Below, one piece after another: positions 19,392 to 31,479 of a DNA stretch of 64,000 nucleotides; position 1 is the stretch's first letter; the number at the start of each line of letters is the position of its first letter. Location: NCBI GenBank assembly GCA_958298945.1, contig CATQJD010000001.1, forward strand, positions 355,001 to 419,000, read 5' to 3'. The position numbers were made by a program, and so were the translations under genes. The notes beneath the pieces were generated by a model. That model was not told where the DNA came from and did no database searches. It saw only the letters and a program-made list of their open reading frames with translations. This DNA is from Atherix ibis. Its lineage: Eukaryota; Arthropoda; Insecta; Diptera; Athericidae.

Positions 19392-21299
19392 ACTACAAAT
19401 CCCAAATTAATAATAGATCTATATCGGCGTTAAAAAAGTCGGAGATTTGTGCTTTCCCCTAAGATTTTGAGGGTTTTAAAATTCTAACTCCGATAGCTGC
19501 ATACGGGTTTCTATTATTATCGCAATTGTGTTCCTAACATGAATCGGTGAAGTTTTATCGCTTGTATGAAGTCGCAAAATTTTTAATTAGTAGTTTATCT
19601 TAATAAATTTCTGGAATAGAAATTATATTGAAGTTTTATTTTGTTTATAGTGCATTGGGTATGTTGTTACGTATTATGAGAAAACACTCAGTCTTCAGTT
19701 ATGTTTATGCTTCTTATAATATAAAGTATATCGCATGTCGTATCCTATACGAAGTTTAGCTTGTAATTTATCGAAAGATACATTCGATTCACGTTAACAT
19801 TCTTTTTTTTATAGATGTAAGTTTTATAGCATCCGCAAGTTTGACACAAGCGTCGGTATGCATAAACTTTGTCAGTTATTGGCGTTCATATAATAAGTCA
19901 GTATATACTTATCTTTCAAATAATGTGAAAGTATGTTCTGTTCCTTAGTTGTAAATAAAGTGTTTTAGTTTGAAGTATAGTTGTTGATTTGGTTACATTG
20001 GGGTAGTTTATAAACTAGTTTTATATTTATACGTGTGTACAGCGTATCAATTGGAATAGTCAAACCTGATATATTATTAAGTTGAATGTTTATTATATAT
20101 AGTGAATTAATTCAATCGTATATATCAGAACTTTCCAGGATTTCATGAGTAAAGTTAACTTTGTATTAAATTATTCCAAATGTTTTAGCATCTGTGATTT
20201 GCAAATTTGTTTATCCAAAAATAATATAAGTTTGAATTATATTACAATATTATTGAAAACAGGATACATATTTTAACAAGTCAGTATATATTTGCTTGGT
20301 ATCACATTTGATTTAAATTTATTTAAATTTGATAAATTTAATTTTTTGTAGACTTAAAAGAAACGACGCGTAATATTGGTAACGGTTTCCTTACGTTATT
20401 TATTTTTTTGAAGGGGAAAATTCCATCGCGGCTTTATAATCATTCCCACAAATGGTTTGGCTTGTCGGTTAGTGGATGTTTTATGTGTATATGTTCCAAG
20501 AAATTAAATTGTATAAAAAGCTTATACAAATATACATTGAGGGACAAACGTCAAAATATACACGAAATTCTTAATTGTTTATATTTTAAGCTTATTTAAT
20601 TTGATTGTTACATTTAAGATACAGGTTATTTCAAAAAAGAAAAGACAACAAAACAATAGGGGACTTTATACAGTGATAAAACTATTCTCACACATGAATT
20701 TATCTAATAATATATGTATTTAATTTGTGCTTGAGAACGTCTTTCAGCCTTCTTGAGATCGAAAATACTAAACTTTTATTCACATTATTGCTAATTTTTG
20801 CCAATTATTTGGTAAGTTCTTTTTTAATGCACATTTTTTAAATGATAATTAAGTAATTCGCCGTGTTTATCATAACGTCTATAATAATTAACTCTTCGGC
20901 GCATGAAGATGCCTACATCACGCATTAAAAACCCTCTCCCATCATGTTTAATTGCCGACCGTTTATTCTCAGATGTCAATTCCGTGTACGGGTTTTGCCA
21001 AACCTACATTCATCCATCGTTTTGAATATTCAAAGTTAAATCTCTTAAGTCGTTAGGCAAGGGCTGATTTTTTGTGTGTATATTTTGCAAATGAATGTAT
21101 AAGTTTTGTTTTTTTTCCCTCATTGTTCGACCTGATGTAGGCACTCTATGCATAAATTTGGGGTGGATTTGTATTGATTGAATGTGCGAAGAAGGTACAA
21201 ATTTAATTTTTTGAATGAACTTTTTTGAGATCTTTTTAATTAAATGTACAATTGTAATTTTTTCACACGGAGTAAATAATCTTATTAGACCTTTCTGCC
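19392..21299. other. AT-rich stretch without recognised gene
   Basis: No frame with recognisable homology. ATG frames at 20408 (63 codons) and on the minus strand at 21010-21303 are of low complexity or run out of copia homology. Nothing further seen. Confidence 0.5.
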
Positions 21300-21660
21300 T
21301 CAATAGACGAAAGTGCGATTGTTCAGTGGGGTCTCGGTGCCCAGTATAAGGCTAATTTATAGTTAAATGCATAAATCGAGATTGAGCATCTTCATCCATA
21401 TTACTTGCATAGTCGGAATCACAATAACCGTTTATTTCGCAAAGATTCTGGTGATAGACGATTACTTTGTCTATCGTACCTTTCAAATATCTCATCACAC
21501 GTTTGATTGCCGTCCCTGAGTTGGGACCGTTTTCACTTAATTGATTTAAGGCCTAACAAATATCTGGGCGTTATTTAAGGTTTAACATATCTGGCAATTT
21601 TTCCATTTGCATGGATGTCGTAAAGACACATACGATGTCCTTTCTACCAGAATTTTTCAC
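21300..21660 (-). pseudogene. Copia-type retrotransposon, RNase H region fragment
   Basis: The minus strand, with frameshifts, reads AIKRVMRYLKGT, then a GYCDSDYAS block and TVALSS-like EQSHF/ALSSIEAE remains. RP-DI-x-YA, A-x-KR-(V/I)-(L/M)-RYLKGT and GY-(C/S)-D-(S/A)-D-(Y/W)-A are the standard Ty1/copia RT-RNase H junction motifs. Further upstream on the minus strand (to about 21.7 kb) only scattered residues remain. No LTRs found. Confidence 0.7.
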
Positions 21661-23925
21661 TTTATTCTGATTTTTAACGCAAATGTGGCCGGTCCCATAA
21701 GTTCAAAGCTGTCATGTTTGTTCAATGTCACTTCTTGTTTCAACCGAAACATTTGACAAAAACCGTCTTCAAAAACTACATTGTGATTTTGCCTGTTGCT
21801 TCAACACATCAACGTTTTCACGGCTTTTCAGATTCTCGAACAGTAACGATAGCGTTGACGATAATGGTATCATTTCGCTTGATAATGTATGTTTTTCGAT
21901 AACGGGATGAACAACTTTCATCGATGTCTTTTTTGCATTTTCTGAGAAATTTACCGGTCCACGTATTTATTATAACCTATTGTAAATATATTGATTTACG
22001 CAGAAAACTAACAGCGTGTCTCACCAACCTCCGTACAAGACATACGAGAGAGACTGTATTGAACGCTAATAAGACGTCGAAAAATAAAATCCGAAGCCAA
22101 TTGACAGCTGACAGTTACAGTTCTCGTTCACGTAAATGATTGTTCTATTTATCAATTACTTAGAATTTCAAATATTTCTCTACATTCATTTGTACAGCTT
22201 ATATTTTCAAAAAGCTACTTACAGTACATAAAATAAGAAACTGAATGTAAAGAACTATACAAATACAATATTTTTGGAACTTGTGTGACTTGCTTTCTTT
22301 GGTTAAAGGCAAAGTGTGCCAATACTTTTATCCCTGTAAAGGAGGCAACTTTCGCAGCTATTTTCATAAATGGAATTAGATCTATCTTGTTTGCGTTACA
22401 TTAATTAGACAGTAATAGAGACAAATAAACTTAAAAATTAAAAGTAAATTAAACTTTTATTGTGACATTTATTAAGAGTTTCACTTGAAAGTTATACCGA
22501 ATAGTTTTCCTGTCGTGCAATATGTGTTATAAGATAATTGAATTACATACTCAAATTGAAAACTATTTTAGAAAATTAATCGTTTCCGTGTTATTGAAAA
22601 TGAGAAGTTTTTAAAAATAATTCAATTATAAAAACATTAAACATAAACTTTACAGAAAATCCTAAAAAAAGAATAGGCACAGCTGATATTTTCCAGTTCT
22701 CAATGTTATTTCAATTAAAAAATTTTTGTATGTTATCGCATTTCGAAGCGAAAAAAGTATACGCAATTTGTATATTTTGGTTATACTTGTAAGAAACTTT
22801 TTTATAATGAATAGACCCTTTTTGCATTTTAATTTCCTTTAACATATTAGGTATAAATAATATTATTTTCAACTTATTACCAAATTTTTTGTCATTCATT
22901 TGCAATAATGTTTGATTATATTTTATTACTATCGTATTATTTTTTCTACTATATACGTAAACGTTCAGTACAATTAACATCAAATGATTAGAGAGGTGCT
23001 GTCCTTTCGAAGGAAGTGTTTTATAAAAACATGTGCTTTGGACTATTATCTTGTTGAAAATGAAAATAATAGCAAGACTAAGTTTTCAGCACTATTTTTA
23101 GTTTACTTGTTAGGATAACTAAATAAAGCATTTTATACGTAAAAATCAGTTTCTATGATGCTGTAGATGTTTAATGCGAAATTAGGTTTGCACCATTCCA
23201 TAAACAATAAATAACTAGATTTCGCCAAAATAACGTAATCATGACGCCAAAATTTTTGAACGAGGGCTAGGTAATCGTATATGCAAGTTTTTGAGATTAA
23301 GTTTGCTCATTGGCTTAAATGAAGTTCCTTGGTTCCACAAGAAAAACATATCTCTAAAATAAATAAGTGAGGACGAGAAACAAAAGTGGAAAACGAAGAC
23401 ATTGTTTGTTTTTATCTAGACATCTAGTTTTCTAGTTTTGCTTCATCCGCCGACGCATGAACAATCGGTTAATAATGTGTATATTCATATAATATATAAT
23501 GTTTCGGTTATTTTAACAGAATTTATAAATACATTTTTTGATACATAGGAATCATATTATTATTTTCTACTCATTTTGAAAGTAAGCCAATAAAATGCAC
23601 TTAAGAATTGATTTTTATATAAAATATTTGGAATTTATCCTTTGCTACAATTAAGCTTTTGAAACAATATTTTGGACAACTGCCTTCATCGAAGCGAGAA
23701 ATGCATTTATGTCATTAAATATTATGATTTTATTTGTAGTTTAACAAATCAAATAATTTATTTAATTTTTCAACTATCTTTATACTAAAATGATTTAGAA
23801 ACCTTTGAAATGAGGCACTACATTTATTCCAAGACACTCTGTTTTGTAAATTAGATATAATTTTTGTAAATTACATCTATATAATTTCATTATGATTCTA
23901 GCTGTACTGTATACAAGTATTGGTT
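21661..23925. other. AT-rich stretch without recognised gene
   Basis: Short frames (21714-21902, 21924-22139, minus 22711-22983) show no family motifs. The last has a hydrophobic, Tyr/Lys-rich composition typical of AT-rich non-coding DNA. Nothing else seen. Confidence 0.5.
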
Positions 23926-24214
23926 AGTCGAAAAAGTTCGTGGCTCTTTTGTGTAAAATAGAGACGCTTAAATCAGAATGCTTAAATCAATTAATTAAAG
24001 ACATATATACTCCTTTATTATCGACAAGGTTTCGCCATTTTTAAGGCAGAGCTATGATTCCAGCAGTATAGAACTTCTGTGGTTTCTGGTTAAAAAACTG
24101 AATTAAGTTGTTTTCACAGACATCTTGTATAGCCTTTAAATAGATGAAAACTTCCCAGGCAATCTTTCTTAATTTTTGACGAGTCATCGTGGTAGAAGAC
24201 GACACCTTTCCTTG
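23926..24214 (-). pseudogene. Mariner transposase C-terminal fragment with terminus
   Basis: The minus strand reads TRQKLRKIAWEVF, then QKPQKFYTAGIIALP and KWRNLVDNKGVYM, the end of a mariner transposase (family pattern: ...FY..GI..LP.+W...I...G.Y). The outer end 'GTCGAAAAAGTTCGTGGCTC' at 23930 looks like a mariner terminus. The catalytic DD(34)D region is deleted and the gypsy LTR at 24215 cuts the other side, so the LTR inserted later. Confidence 0.75.
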
Positions 24215-24575
24215 TGTTACGACTTAAAATAGCTCTGGCGTGTTCTTCATTCTAGAAGAGCGGTTTCGGAGTATACCAAAAGGTTTGGTTCCGGAATATT
24301 GTAGAAGCACACCGAAGCGGTATCTATACGATCGGTGCGAGTGATTCAGTCTGAAAAGCGATTAATAAACGACAGGTTAAAGTCCGGAAGTGTAAACGCG
24401 AAACGCTACTTAATTGATCGGTCAATAAGTTTGATCGTAGACATAGTGAGAAGTGGATATACGGCGAAAAAATTTAATAAGGAGTCAAGCGTCCTAAACA
24501 AAAAAACATTCGTAATCTATTTTAAAATACAACAGCCTTTAAATCGATCCATTGAATCTACGTAAGATCGTAACA
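24215..24575 (+). repeat. 5' LTR of gypsy element A
   Basis: 361 bp starting TGTTACGA and ending TCGTAACA (8-bp terminal inverted repeat). Contains a TATA-like 'GGTATCTATACG' region. Immediately downstream is a primer-binding-like site. Related, diverged LTRs occur at 48572 (plus) and at 51719 and 53053 (minus). Confidence 0.85.
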
Positions 24576-24578
24576 TGT

Positions 24579-24596
24579 TGGTGCCAGAAGCGGGAT
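24579..24596 (+). promoter_or_regulatory. Primer-binding site of gypsy element A
   Basis: 'TGGTGCCAGAAGCGGGAT', 3 bp after the LTR end. TGG + TGCC and position right after the LTR are typical of tRNA primer sites. I do not assign the tRNA. The antisense relative at 53033-53052 has the variant TGGTGTCAGAAGTGG. Confidence 0.8.
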
Positions 24597-25735
24597 AGAG
24601 TAGAGTGTTTTATTAAGTGTTTATTTTCATTTGAACGGAAAATGTTAAAAACACCAAGAGAGCCTAGTTCCATACGATGGAAGCAGCAGCCGGCTAATAG
24701 TGGTAGAAGTGGCAGAAACTATGTCTGTGATCTGGCAGCCTGCAGTCTATATGTCATATTTATTGGCCTTCATGAAAGAACAGAACAGAATCAGCGTCTA
24801 CAGGAGCAACTAAGTTTTAATCACGAACAGAGTGGCTGCCCAAAATAGCAGTCATCGTCTATAGGAACAACTTTTGCCGTACCAGGAGAAGCAACAGAAA
24901 CGTGTGCGTCTCCCAAAGACTCAAGATAGGCTGGAGAAAAAGGTTCAATACAAAGTAAACCAAGTAGAAGAGGTGGTGATGGCTGAAGTCAACCTATTAG
25001 AAATATTGAAATATTCTTGCAAGTAACGTCGACTGGCAATGCGGATGCTTTATCCACAAGTTATTGTATAAATAACTGTAAACATTGTACTCGAGAAGAG
25101 GCTATAGAAGATGAGGTGGCAAGAATGGGTACTCTTAGTGAGGAATGGAGTGACGATATCGTACGTTGTGCACACAAGGAAGATGTAGATTTGAGCCGAT
25201 CTTGGAATGGCTTAAAAATGGAACAGAGAAATCTAAATAACATGACGCTGCAAGTATGACTGCAATTATATTGCAGTTTAATGATGTACAATAGATTGCA
25301 AATTGTAGTACCACATGCAATGGTATTGGACGTGATGAGGCTGTTCTATGACAGTTTTATTGAATTAATTCGTCAGGGGTTTTATAGAATTAATTATCAT
25401 GGTGATGTCGAAGATTCCTGCAGTAAGGGCAAGAGCTGCGCATCTGTGAAAAAAAGAAGCGGCCCTGAGATGAACTTATACAATGTCGGTGCTTCATGGA
25501 ATAGGATAGCGCAGGATCTAGCTCGACCTTTCCGCACTACGGAAAATGTCAGCCAGCAATCACAGTGATAGACTACTAAACAAAATGGCAAGAGGCGTTT
25601 GCAATTATGAATCAGGAGGCAATAATAATAGCGGAGAAGCTAATAACAGACGTGTTTTATAGATTTGGTGTATCTCTGGAAATTCACAGTATAACGCGCG
25701 AGTTACGAGCACGATGACGATTAGTTTGGTGTTAC
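24597..25735 (+). pseudogene. Gypsy element A: gag remnant joined to RNase H/integrase remnant
   Basis: The gag-like start after the primer site is Gln/Glu-rich with a short coiled-coil (ERTEQNQRLQEQL). A large internal deletion follows. From about 25020 the frames read GNADALSTSYC..NCKHCTREE (end of RNase H: NADALSR, CxxC). The integrase core then starts: VVPHAMVLDVMRLFYD, then GASWNRIAQDLARPF, and after a stop FYRFGVSLEIHS. These are the integrase linker and D-D region of Ty3/gypsy elements. Stops and frameshifts break every domain. The hAT element at 25788 cuts its 3' side. Confidence 0.75.
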
Positions 25736-25787
25736 CTTGGGCAACGTGTTTCTATGTTGTAGTGCGGTAGCTGTTGGTACTATAGTT

Positions 25788-26936
25788 CAGGGGTGGCCAA
25801 CCGGTCGATCGCGAAGCCAATTTTGGTCGATCGCGCGCGATGTCTTTGAGCTACCACTGCATAATTCATCAGCAAGTGTTAGCCAACAAGAGACTAAACA
25901 CAAAAGAGGTAATGGACATAGCTTTTAAACTTGTTTATTCAATTCGAGCAAGTTCCCTCAAACGGCGACTCTTCCAAATGCATCTCAATGAAGGGCAACC
26001 TGAATTATTACTACATACTGATGTAAGATGGCTAAGCAGAGGTAAATTTCTGCAACGATTTCGTGATTTATTGCCTGAAGTAATAAATTTTCTTGACGAC
26101 CAACATGAAAAATGTGAAAATTTAAATGATGAAACTTGGCTTAGTGACTTAGCATTTCTTACTGATTTTACTCCAATATTGAGTAATTTAAATTTAGAAT
26201 TACAAGGTAAAAATAAAACAGTAATTGATATGATCAGCTGCATAGATGCATATAAAACAAAATTTGTTTTGCTAATGGAAGGTCTGCAACAAAATAATCT
26301 GAATCATTTTTCAAATATGGCGGATAACCTACATAAACATAAAAATATTAATTATAACATCTACAAAAACGTCGCGGAGATCCAAAAAGTAGTTGAAGAT
26401 TTTGAAGTTAGATTCCAAGATTTTGAAAAAATTAAAGAAATTGTTGAATTTATATCTTTTCCTTTCAAAAAAGATTTAAGCGTAAAACGCATTAGCCAAA
26501 AAATTTCTGACGTATTTCTTATGGAGCAAGGGCCGTTAGAAAATGAAATTATAATTCTACACAATGATTTAATATTACAAGCCAGAAAATTTGAAGATGA
26601 TTTTTGGAAATACGTCAACCGAGCAAAATACCCCAATATAACGAAATGTAGTGAATATATTTACTCGTGTTTCGGATCTACATACCTGTGTGAATCAGCG
26701 TTTTCGTATTTAAAGTTAACGAAGAGCAAACAACGTTCTGTCCTGACTGATTCGCATACTCAAGGCTCATTATTATTATCTTTGTCAGGATATGCACCGA
26801 ATTATGATTTCTTGGTTAAAGATATGCAAACACAGCCTTCCCATTAAGGTTATAGTAATAAATAAATTCTATATATCTTGCAGTTACGAATTTTTGCGTG
26901 GCCAATATATCTTGCAGTTACGAATTTTTGCGTGGC
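25788..26936 (+). mobile_element. hAT-type element, internally deleted
   Basis: Left end 'CAGGGGTGGCCAACCGGTCG', typical of the hAT group (CAGGGGT...). The right end is not preserved; 'GTGGCCCTA' at 26931-26940 may be its relic. The 33-bp stretch 'ATATATCTTGCAGTTACGAA' plus TTTTTGCGTGGCC is present twice in tandem (about 26871-26936). It inserted into gypsy element A. The transposase keeps only its C-terminal half. Confidence 0.75.
25840..26847 (+). CDS. hAT transposase, C-terminal half (335 codons, uninterrupted)
   Basis: An open frame related to ZBED5/SCAND3-type hAT proteins. Motifs: HCIIHQQVLANKRL (around residue 5), LLLHTDVRWLSRGKFLQRF (residues about 55-75), LSNLNLELQGKNKTV and the C-terminal dimerisation block CFGSTYLCESAFSYLKLTKS, then LTDSHTQGSLLL. 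The BED zinc finger and the N-terminal half, including the first catalytic Asp, are missing; about 50 bp after the left terminus the frame is already within the core. It cannot transpose alone. It is the longest intact frame among the decayed elements here apart from fs(1)h, so recent arrival or selection are both possible. The ATG at 25840 may not be a genuine start. Confidence 0.75.
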   Translation: MSLSYHCIIHQQVLANKRLNTKEVMDIAFKLVYSIRASSLKRRLFQMHLNEGQPELLLHTDVRWLSRGKFLQRFRDLLPEVINFLDDQHEKCENLNDETWLSDLAFLTDFTPILSNLNLELQGKNKTVIDMISCIDAYKTKFVLLMEGLQQNNLNHFSNMADNLHKHKNINYNIYKNVAEIQKVVEDFEVRFQDFEKIKEIVEFISFPFKKDLSVKRISQKISDVFLMEQGPLENEIIILHNDLILQARKFEDDFWKYVNRAKYPNITKCSEYIYSCFGSTYLCESAFSYLKLTKSKQRSVLTDSHTQGSLLLSLSGYAPNYDFLVKDMQTQPSH

Positions 26937-27049
26937 CCTAATCCCAGAGTGGGAGAGTATATGTTACCTTTCAACGAACTATCGAACGCATAATATTTGT
27001 GCCAGAATTGCACTAAATTTTGAAATTGTATAAAAGGTAACTAGTAATT

Positions 27050-28282
27050 TTTAATAAATGATTGTATGTCTTCGTCTACTTGCTGTAGAGCAGCAAAATC
27101 TTGCGGCTCGAGATGCATGTTATCATTAATAGAAATTGACTCAAAATTACAGTCGCAAATACGTCATAAAGCATCAGCCACTATGTTAGTACTGCCACGA
27201 ATATATTGTGTATCAGTAGCAAACTGAGGAATGATGTTAAACTGTCTGATTTGTCGTCAATGGTTTATGGTCTGTAAGAATCGTAAAGAATCTGCCTTCT
27301 TTAATCCAGTGACGAGTGTTCCATGTTATAGATAGAATAAATAATTTCCGACTTTTTAAGCTTGTGATAATAAATAGTAAGTGGTTGTGGATGGTTATTA
27401 ATGTATTGGTTTAATACGGCACCAATTTGCGGAGTTAGACGCATCCGTAGTGATGCTGTATTTTGCATCCGAACTAGGATGTGCTAAATAAGTAGTACTA
27501 ATCAGAAGTTATTTGGCTTTTTCAAAGGCTAATCGTCAGTCGTCGTCCCACAAAAGTTGATTTTTTTTACCGCGTGAAACTGCCACTAGCTTATGTAATG
27601 GTATCAAATTTGAAGGTAAGTTTTGCAAAAACCGATGGTAATAATTAAAATCTTGAATGTGAGGTAATGGGTGTCGATTCGGAAGTGTGATGTGATGTTA
27701 TTCTGTCAACAATAATCTCCACAAGGACGCTAATCTCCATCTGGTTTAGACACCATATGTAGATGAGGCTGGTGACTTAGAAGTTCTGGCTTATATTATA
27801 TCTTTTATTATCTAGTCGTCGTGGATGTGGATAAATAGGTAGCGGACCGTTAATATAAAAGTGGTATTGCACCGTGTTTTATTTTCGTAGTAAAATTGGA
27901 AGTAGATGTGATTTCTGGAAACCGCTCTAAATGTTTGGTAAAATTACTGGACATTTTTATAAATTTGATACTGGATATTTTTTCCAAGCATGTTTTTCCA
28001 GAAATTTGACAAATGTTTAGTGGATTAATTAATTTCTTATGTTTAAGATCCACTAAAATACCAAATTTGGACAAAAAGTCAGCACCAATAATTGGTCTAT
28101 CGACCGCCGCATTTTGTGAATAGGACCGCCGCTATTCTAAGCGACAATGAATTTTTTATTAACTTTTTCAAAAGTTGGAATGGGTCTACTATTGGCAGCT
28201 ATTAAGTCGTAATTTTCAGATTGAGTTGATTTTTGGCAAATACGTCATTGAATGACGGCAATATCCGCTCCAGTACTATAAC
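27050..28282 (-). pseudogene. Gypsy element B (antisense): protease and RT/RNase H remains
   Basis: Reading leftwards on the minus strand: a retroviral-type protease (TGADIAVI, then SKFGILVDLKHKKLI and PLNICQ at 28074-27950). After a deletion comes the RT thumb/connection (NYYHRFLQNLPSNLIPLHKL, near 27640-27580), then RNase H end (VADAL near 27170). These motifs are specific to arthropod Ty3/gypsy elements. The RT palm with YXDD is missing. Several frameshifts. The copy of the dispersed segment at 28283 directly abuts the protease. Confidence 0.75.
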
Positions 28283-28503
28283 TGTAAACTGAACTCCATA
28301 ATGTGTCAAAAACAAACGTATTTCGTTCAAATTAACCAATTAAATATAAGTGCAACAAAATTTATTATTTATAAATGATGTTTCATTTATTATAATATTA
28401 TAACTACAATTAATGTATTAACTTATCTTAGTTCTATATCAATTGAAACTGTCAAACAACAATCCTGCCACATAATAAAATAATAAATATATAGCAGTAC
28501 TTG
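28283..28503 (-). repeat. Inverted copy of the dispersed segment (pairs with 19168-19391)
   Basis: Shares 'CAATCCTGCCACATAA' and 'TATCAATTGAAACTGT' with 19168-19391. Next to gypsy B protease, in the position of a 5' LTR if gag was deleted. See the copy at 2690 for the relation to the tandem array. Confidence 0.6.
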
Positions 28504-29519
28504 GTTACTTCATAAATATGAATTTTAAATTGCTTAAGGTACACAGCGAAATACGTGAAAAAATAATAAGGACATACAGGAGTATGAATATATATTTGCA
28601 AATAGCAGTTCTTATTTAGTTAATTTAGGTACGGTTTCAGATATAAATACTAACTGATGGTATATAAGCGAAATTTAAGTTGTTTTAATCATTAATATGG
28701 TTAGAATAGATCACAATACAGGACAACTATGAATGATGAAAAAGAAAATTTATTAAATTCTTCGAAAGTGGTCGGTTCTTTTCAAAAGTGGTACGAAAAT
28801 TTTTTAAATAATTATAGACTTAAATGCCTAACTACTTGATACTGCTCATCCTAACTACTTGATATTAAATTGAGTGATACCTTTCATCCGATGAATTTCA
28901 GCCAAGACCCACTAGCTTCAATTTTATTTTAGAGCCTTATTTAACAGTCATTTAAAAAAAATAATGTCACGATTTCTTGGTTTTCGATACTTGGTATCGT
29001 TTTCTCTGTGGTTCGACTAATTTTAATACATCTATTAATTGGAAGGTTCTGTAGTTTTAGGAAAAATCCGATCGAATCAAAAAAGCCAAAATTATTCATT
29101 TTGATAATAATTGATTTATTTACTAAAAGTAATGAGCATCACGTAACAACCAACTAAAAACAACTGCTTCGAATCATTTAAATTAACAAATAATTATACT
29201 CGTAAATTATTGAAATCCGGTTAACGTGTAAAGTCTACAATAATCGCGATTACTCTTTGTTGTGTAAAAAGAGATATTATTGAAAATCACATTTATTTGA
29301 ATGTGAATTACAATTTTCTTGACTATGCAAAATTTTGCAACAACACGTGCGAGTCTAGAGCATACTCGAAGTTGGAATGAGTTGAAATTTTGAATTTTAA
29401 TTTTAGAAATTCATTATTCTAAATTTTACATTTAAATTTTAGAAATTTTTTTAACATTTTTCAGTTTAATATTAAATTTAAAATTGTTTATTTCAATTTT
29501 ATATCCTTCATGCACTTAC
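28504..29519. other. AT-rich stretch without recognised gene
   Basis: No coding signal. A minor direct repeat 'CCTAACTACTTGATA' occurs at about 28830 and 28851. Confidence 0.5.
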
Positions 29520-30641
29520 AAGCAGCCGTAGGTATAGTTATTTATCTGTGTCGCGATTGTCCTGCTGCTTGCAGCACATTCTGACTTTCTATACTCTTCG
29601 ATGCTGCGATGACCTGGTTCTGAACGACACCTTTGATATCTGGTTGTTGATCGACTTTCGGCATCTTTGGTTGTTAAATTCATTATTTGAGTTTAGTTTT
29701 AGCAGCAGTTCCATTCTCTGTTGCTTTGACTCTAAGAATTAATAGCCTGACTATTAAAAAAACAACGAATACGATGATCATTAATGCCAACGAATAACGA
29801 TGGAATTTTTCTCCCTTAAGTAATGGCTGAGCTTGCGAGAATCTTGCTCTCATTTTATCTCGTCTCAACGCATTCAATAAGTCTCCCTTCTGAGGAAGGA
29901 AACTGTCGTTATTTTCTTAAGAATTCCCAACCTGATGGTTAAATTTTAGCAGCCTTAACTGCTACTGTTAATTTTTTTTAAATTTCCGTTGTTTGTATTT
30001 ACAATAAATGGATTTAATTTGTTTTAGTACAGATCGTTCAGAATCGACAATTACGTGAACGGGCAATTTTGTAGTTCTAGTAACTTGGAGTTGAGAATAT
30101 CTACCATCTCATTTATTTCCGTTTTTAACATCAAACTTCGGATCTCTTTATTCATGGCAGGAGTGATATTATTGTATAATGCACCGAGCTCACGAACATT
30201 GTCTAATATAAGTTCCACGTATCCGCATAGTTCATTTAATGGTTCACTCAGTTATTCAAAATTGGAGCTAATCAATTAATGTTTCATTAATTGAACAGTC
30301 CAATCCCGTGTTTTTTAAGAATCTCCAATTTATTGTAAATTTATTTTATGGGAGTCGTCACTATCCATTCTGACGAAACGCCCACTTGGACAAACTACCT
30401 ATCATTTCGATAGCTCTTTTTGACCTAGTTTGTCCGAAAATATGGCTAGCTGTTCTTTGATTTGTTTCAATATTTTGGACAGGATAGATGTCTCCTTTAC
30501 CAGCAATATATAGGATTTTTGAAAAGATTCAGTGTCCTGGATATCTCCGATTATTGAACATAATTTATCAACTTTTCGATTACACATGTCGACAAAATTC
30601 AAAACATTGGAAACATCCATAAGCGTAAATTTTGTAAACAT
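29520..30641 (-). pseudogene. Env-like relic of an antisense gypsy/errantivirus element
   Basis: Reading leftwards from 30641: an 79-codon frame of amphipathic helical character, a second frame at about 30280-30055 with similar helical character, then a 64-codon frame (29877-29683) with one strong hydrophobic membrane segment (about residues 29-49) followed by a basic end. A helical ectodomain, one C-terminal membrane anchor and location downstream of an integrase (31985-31500, same strand) fit the env gene of insect gypsy-type endogenous retroviruses. It is broken by stops between all three blocks. Assignment to env is by layout, not by motif. Confidence 0.45.
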
Positions 30642-30719
30642 CGCCCATGAATCCGTACAGAAAATTGCATTTCTAACAAAAATGGTGCAGTGTTTAAATA
30701 CCTATTTTGAAATGGTGGG

Positions 30720-31479
30720 GTTGCATGTGGTAGTTTAGCCACAATGTCAACATATGCCAGGAAATTCATGGTTTTAACAATTATTGTTTTCTCTTTTTTT
30801 TAAATAATATCTATAACAACACAAAACTGTTTTTTTATAATTTGTTTTTTTTTCGTCATTGTTATGAATTTAATATTAAAAATTTATATTCATGTTAAAT
30901 TTTCTAACGAAGGTATTTTAAGTAGTTGTTTATATTTATAATTTTTTTTTGTATGTTTTCTTTAAAATGTGACTTGACATATTAACTCTAGATTTACTTC
31001 ATATTCTTGTGATATTTTTTAAATATTTTCTTAACTATTTTCGAGTTTGAGTTCATATTTATTTACATTTTACTACAGTTAGACCTGTTTTGTCTCTTTA
31101 TTTTAAGCTATATTATAGATTCTAAAACTTTCTCAAATTTGAGATTTACTTTTTTTTTTATCTTAAATTTACATAGTACTTTAAACTTAAATTATTGTAC
31201 TTATTGGAAATTAATAAAAATGGTAGAATGTAAGCGTACATAAGAATCTTTGTAATATTTTTTTAAACGTCGATCGACAGGCATCTCTCTATGTCTCCAG
31301 TACTTTGAAACTTATTTATTTGTTAATTCTCTATATATCATTTTCCTGATATTTTTTTCTAGCATTTAAAAATAGTTCCTCATAAACAGTTCTAACCCTT
31401 AACAACAGTTCCTCATGTTCATGTGTCCAAATTTACTCCAATGCTTTTGCTAACTTTCATGGTATTTCGATAATTTCTG
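30720..31479. other. T-rich stretch between integrase and env-like relics
   Basis: Long T runs and AT-rich sequence. No gene. Repeated at 35481-36240 as part of the tandem duplication. Confidence 0.5.
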
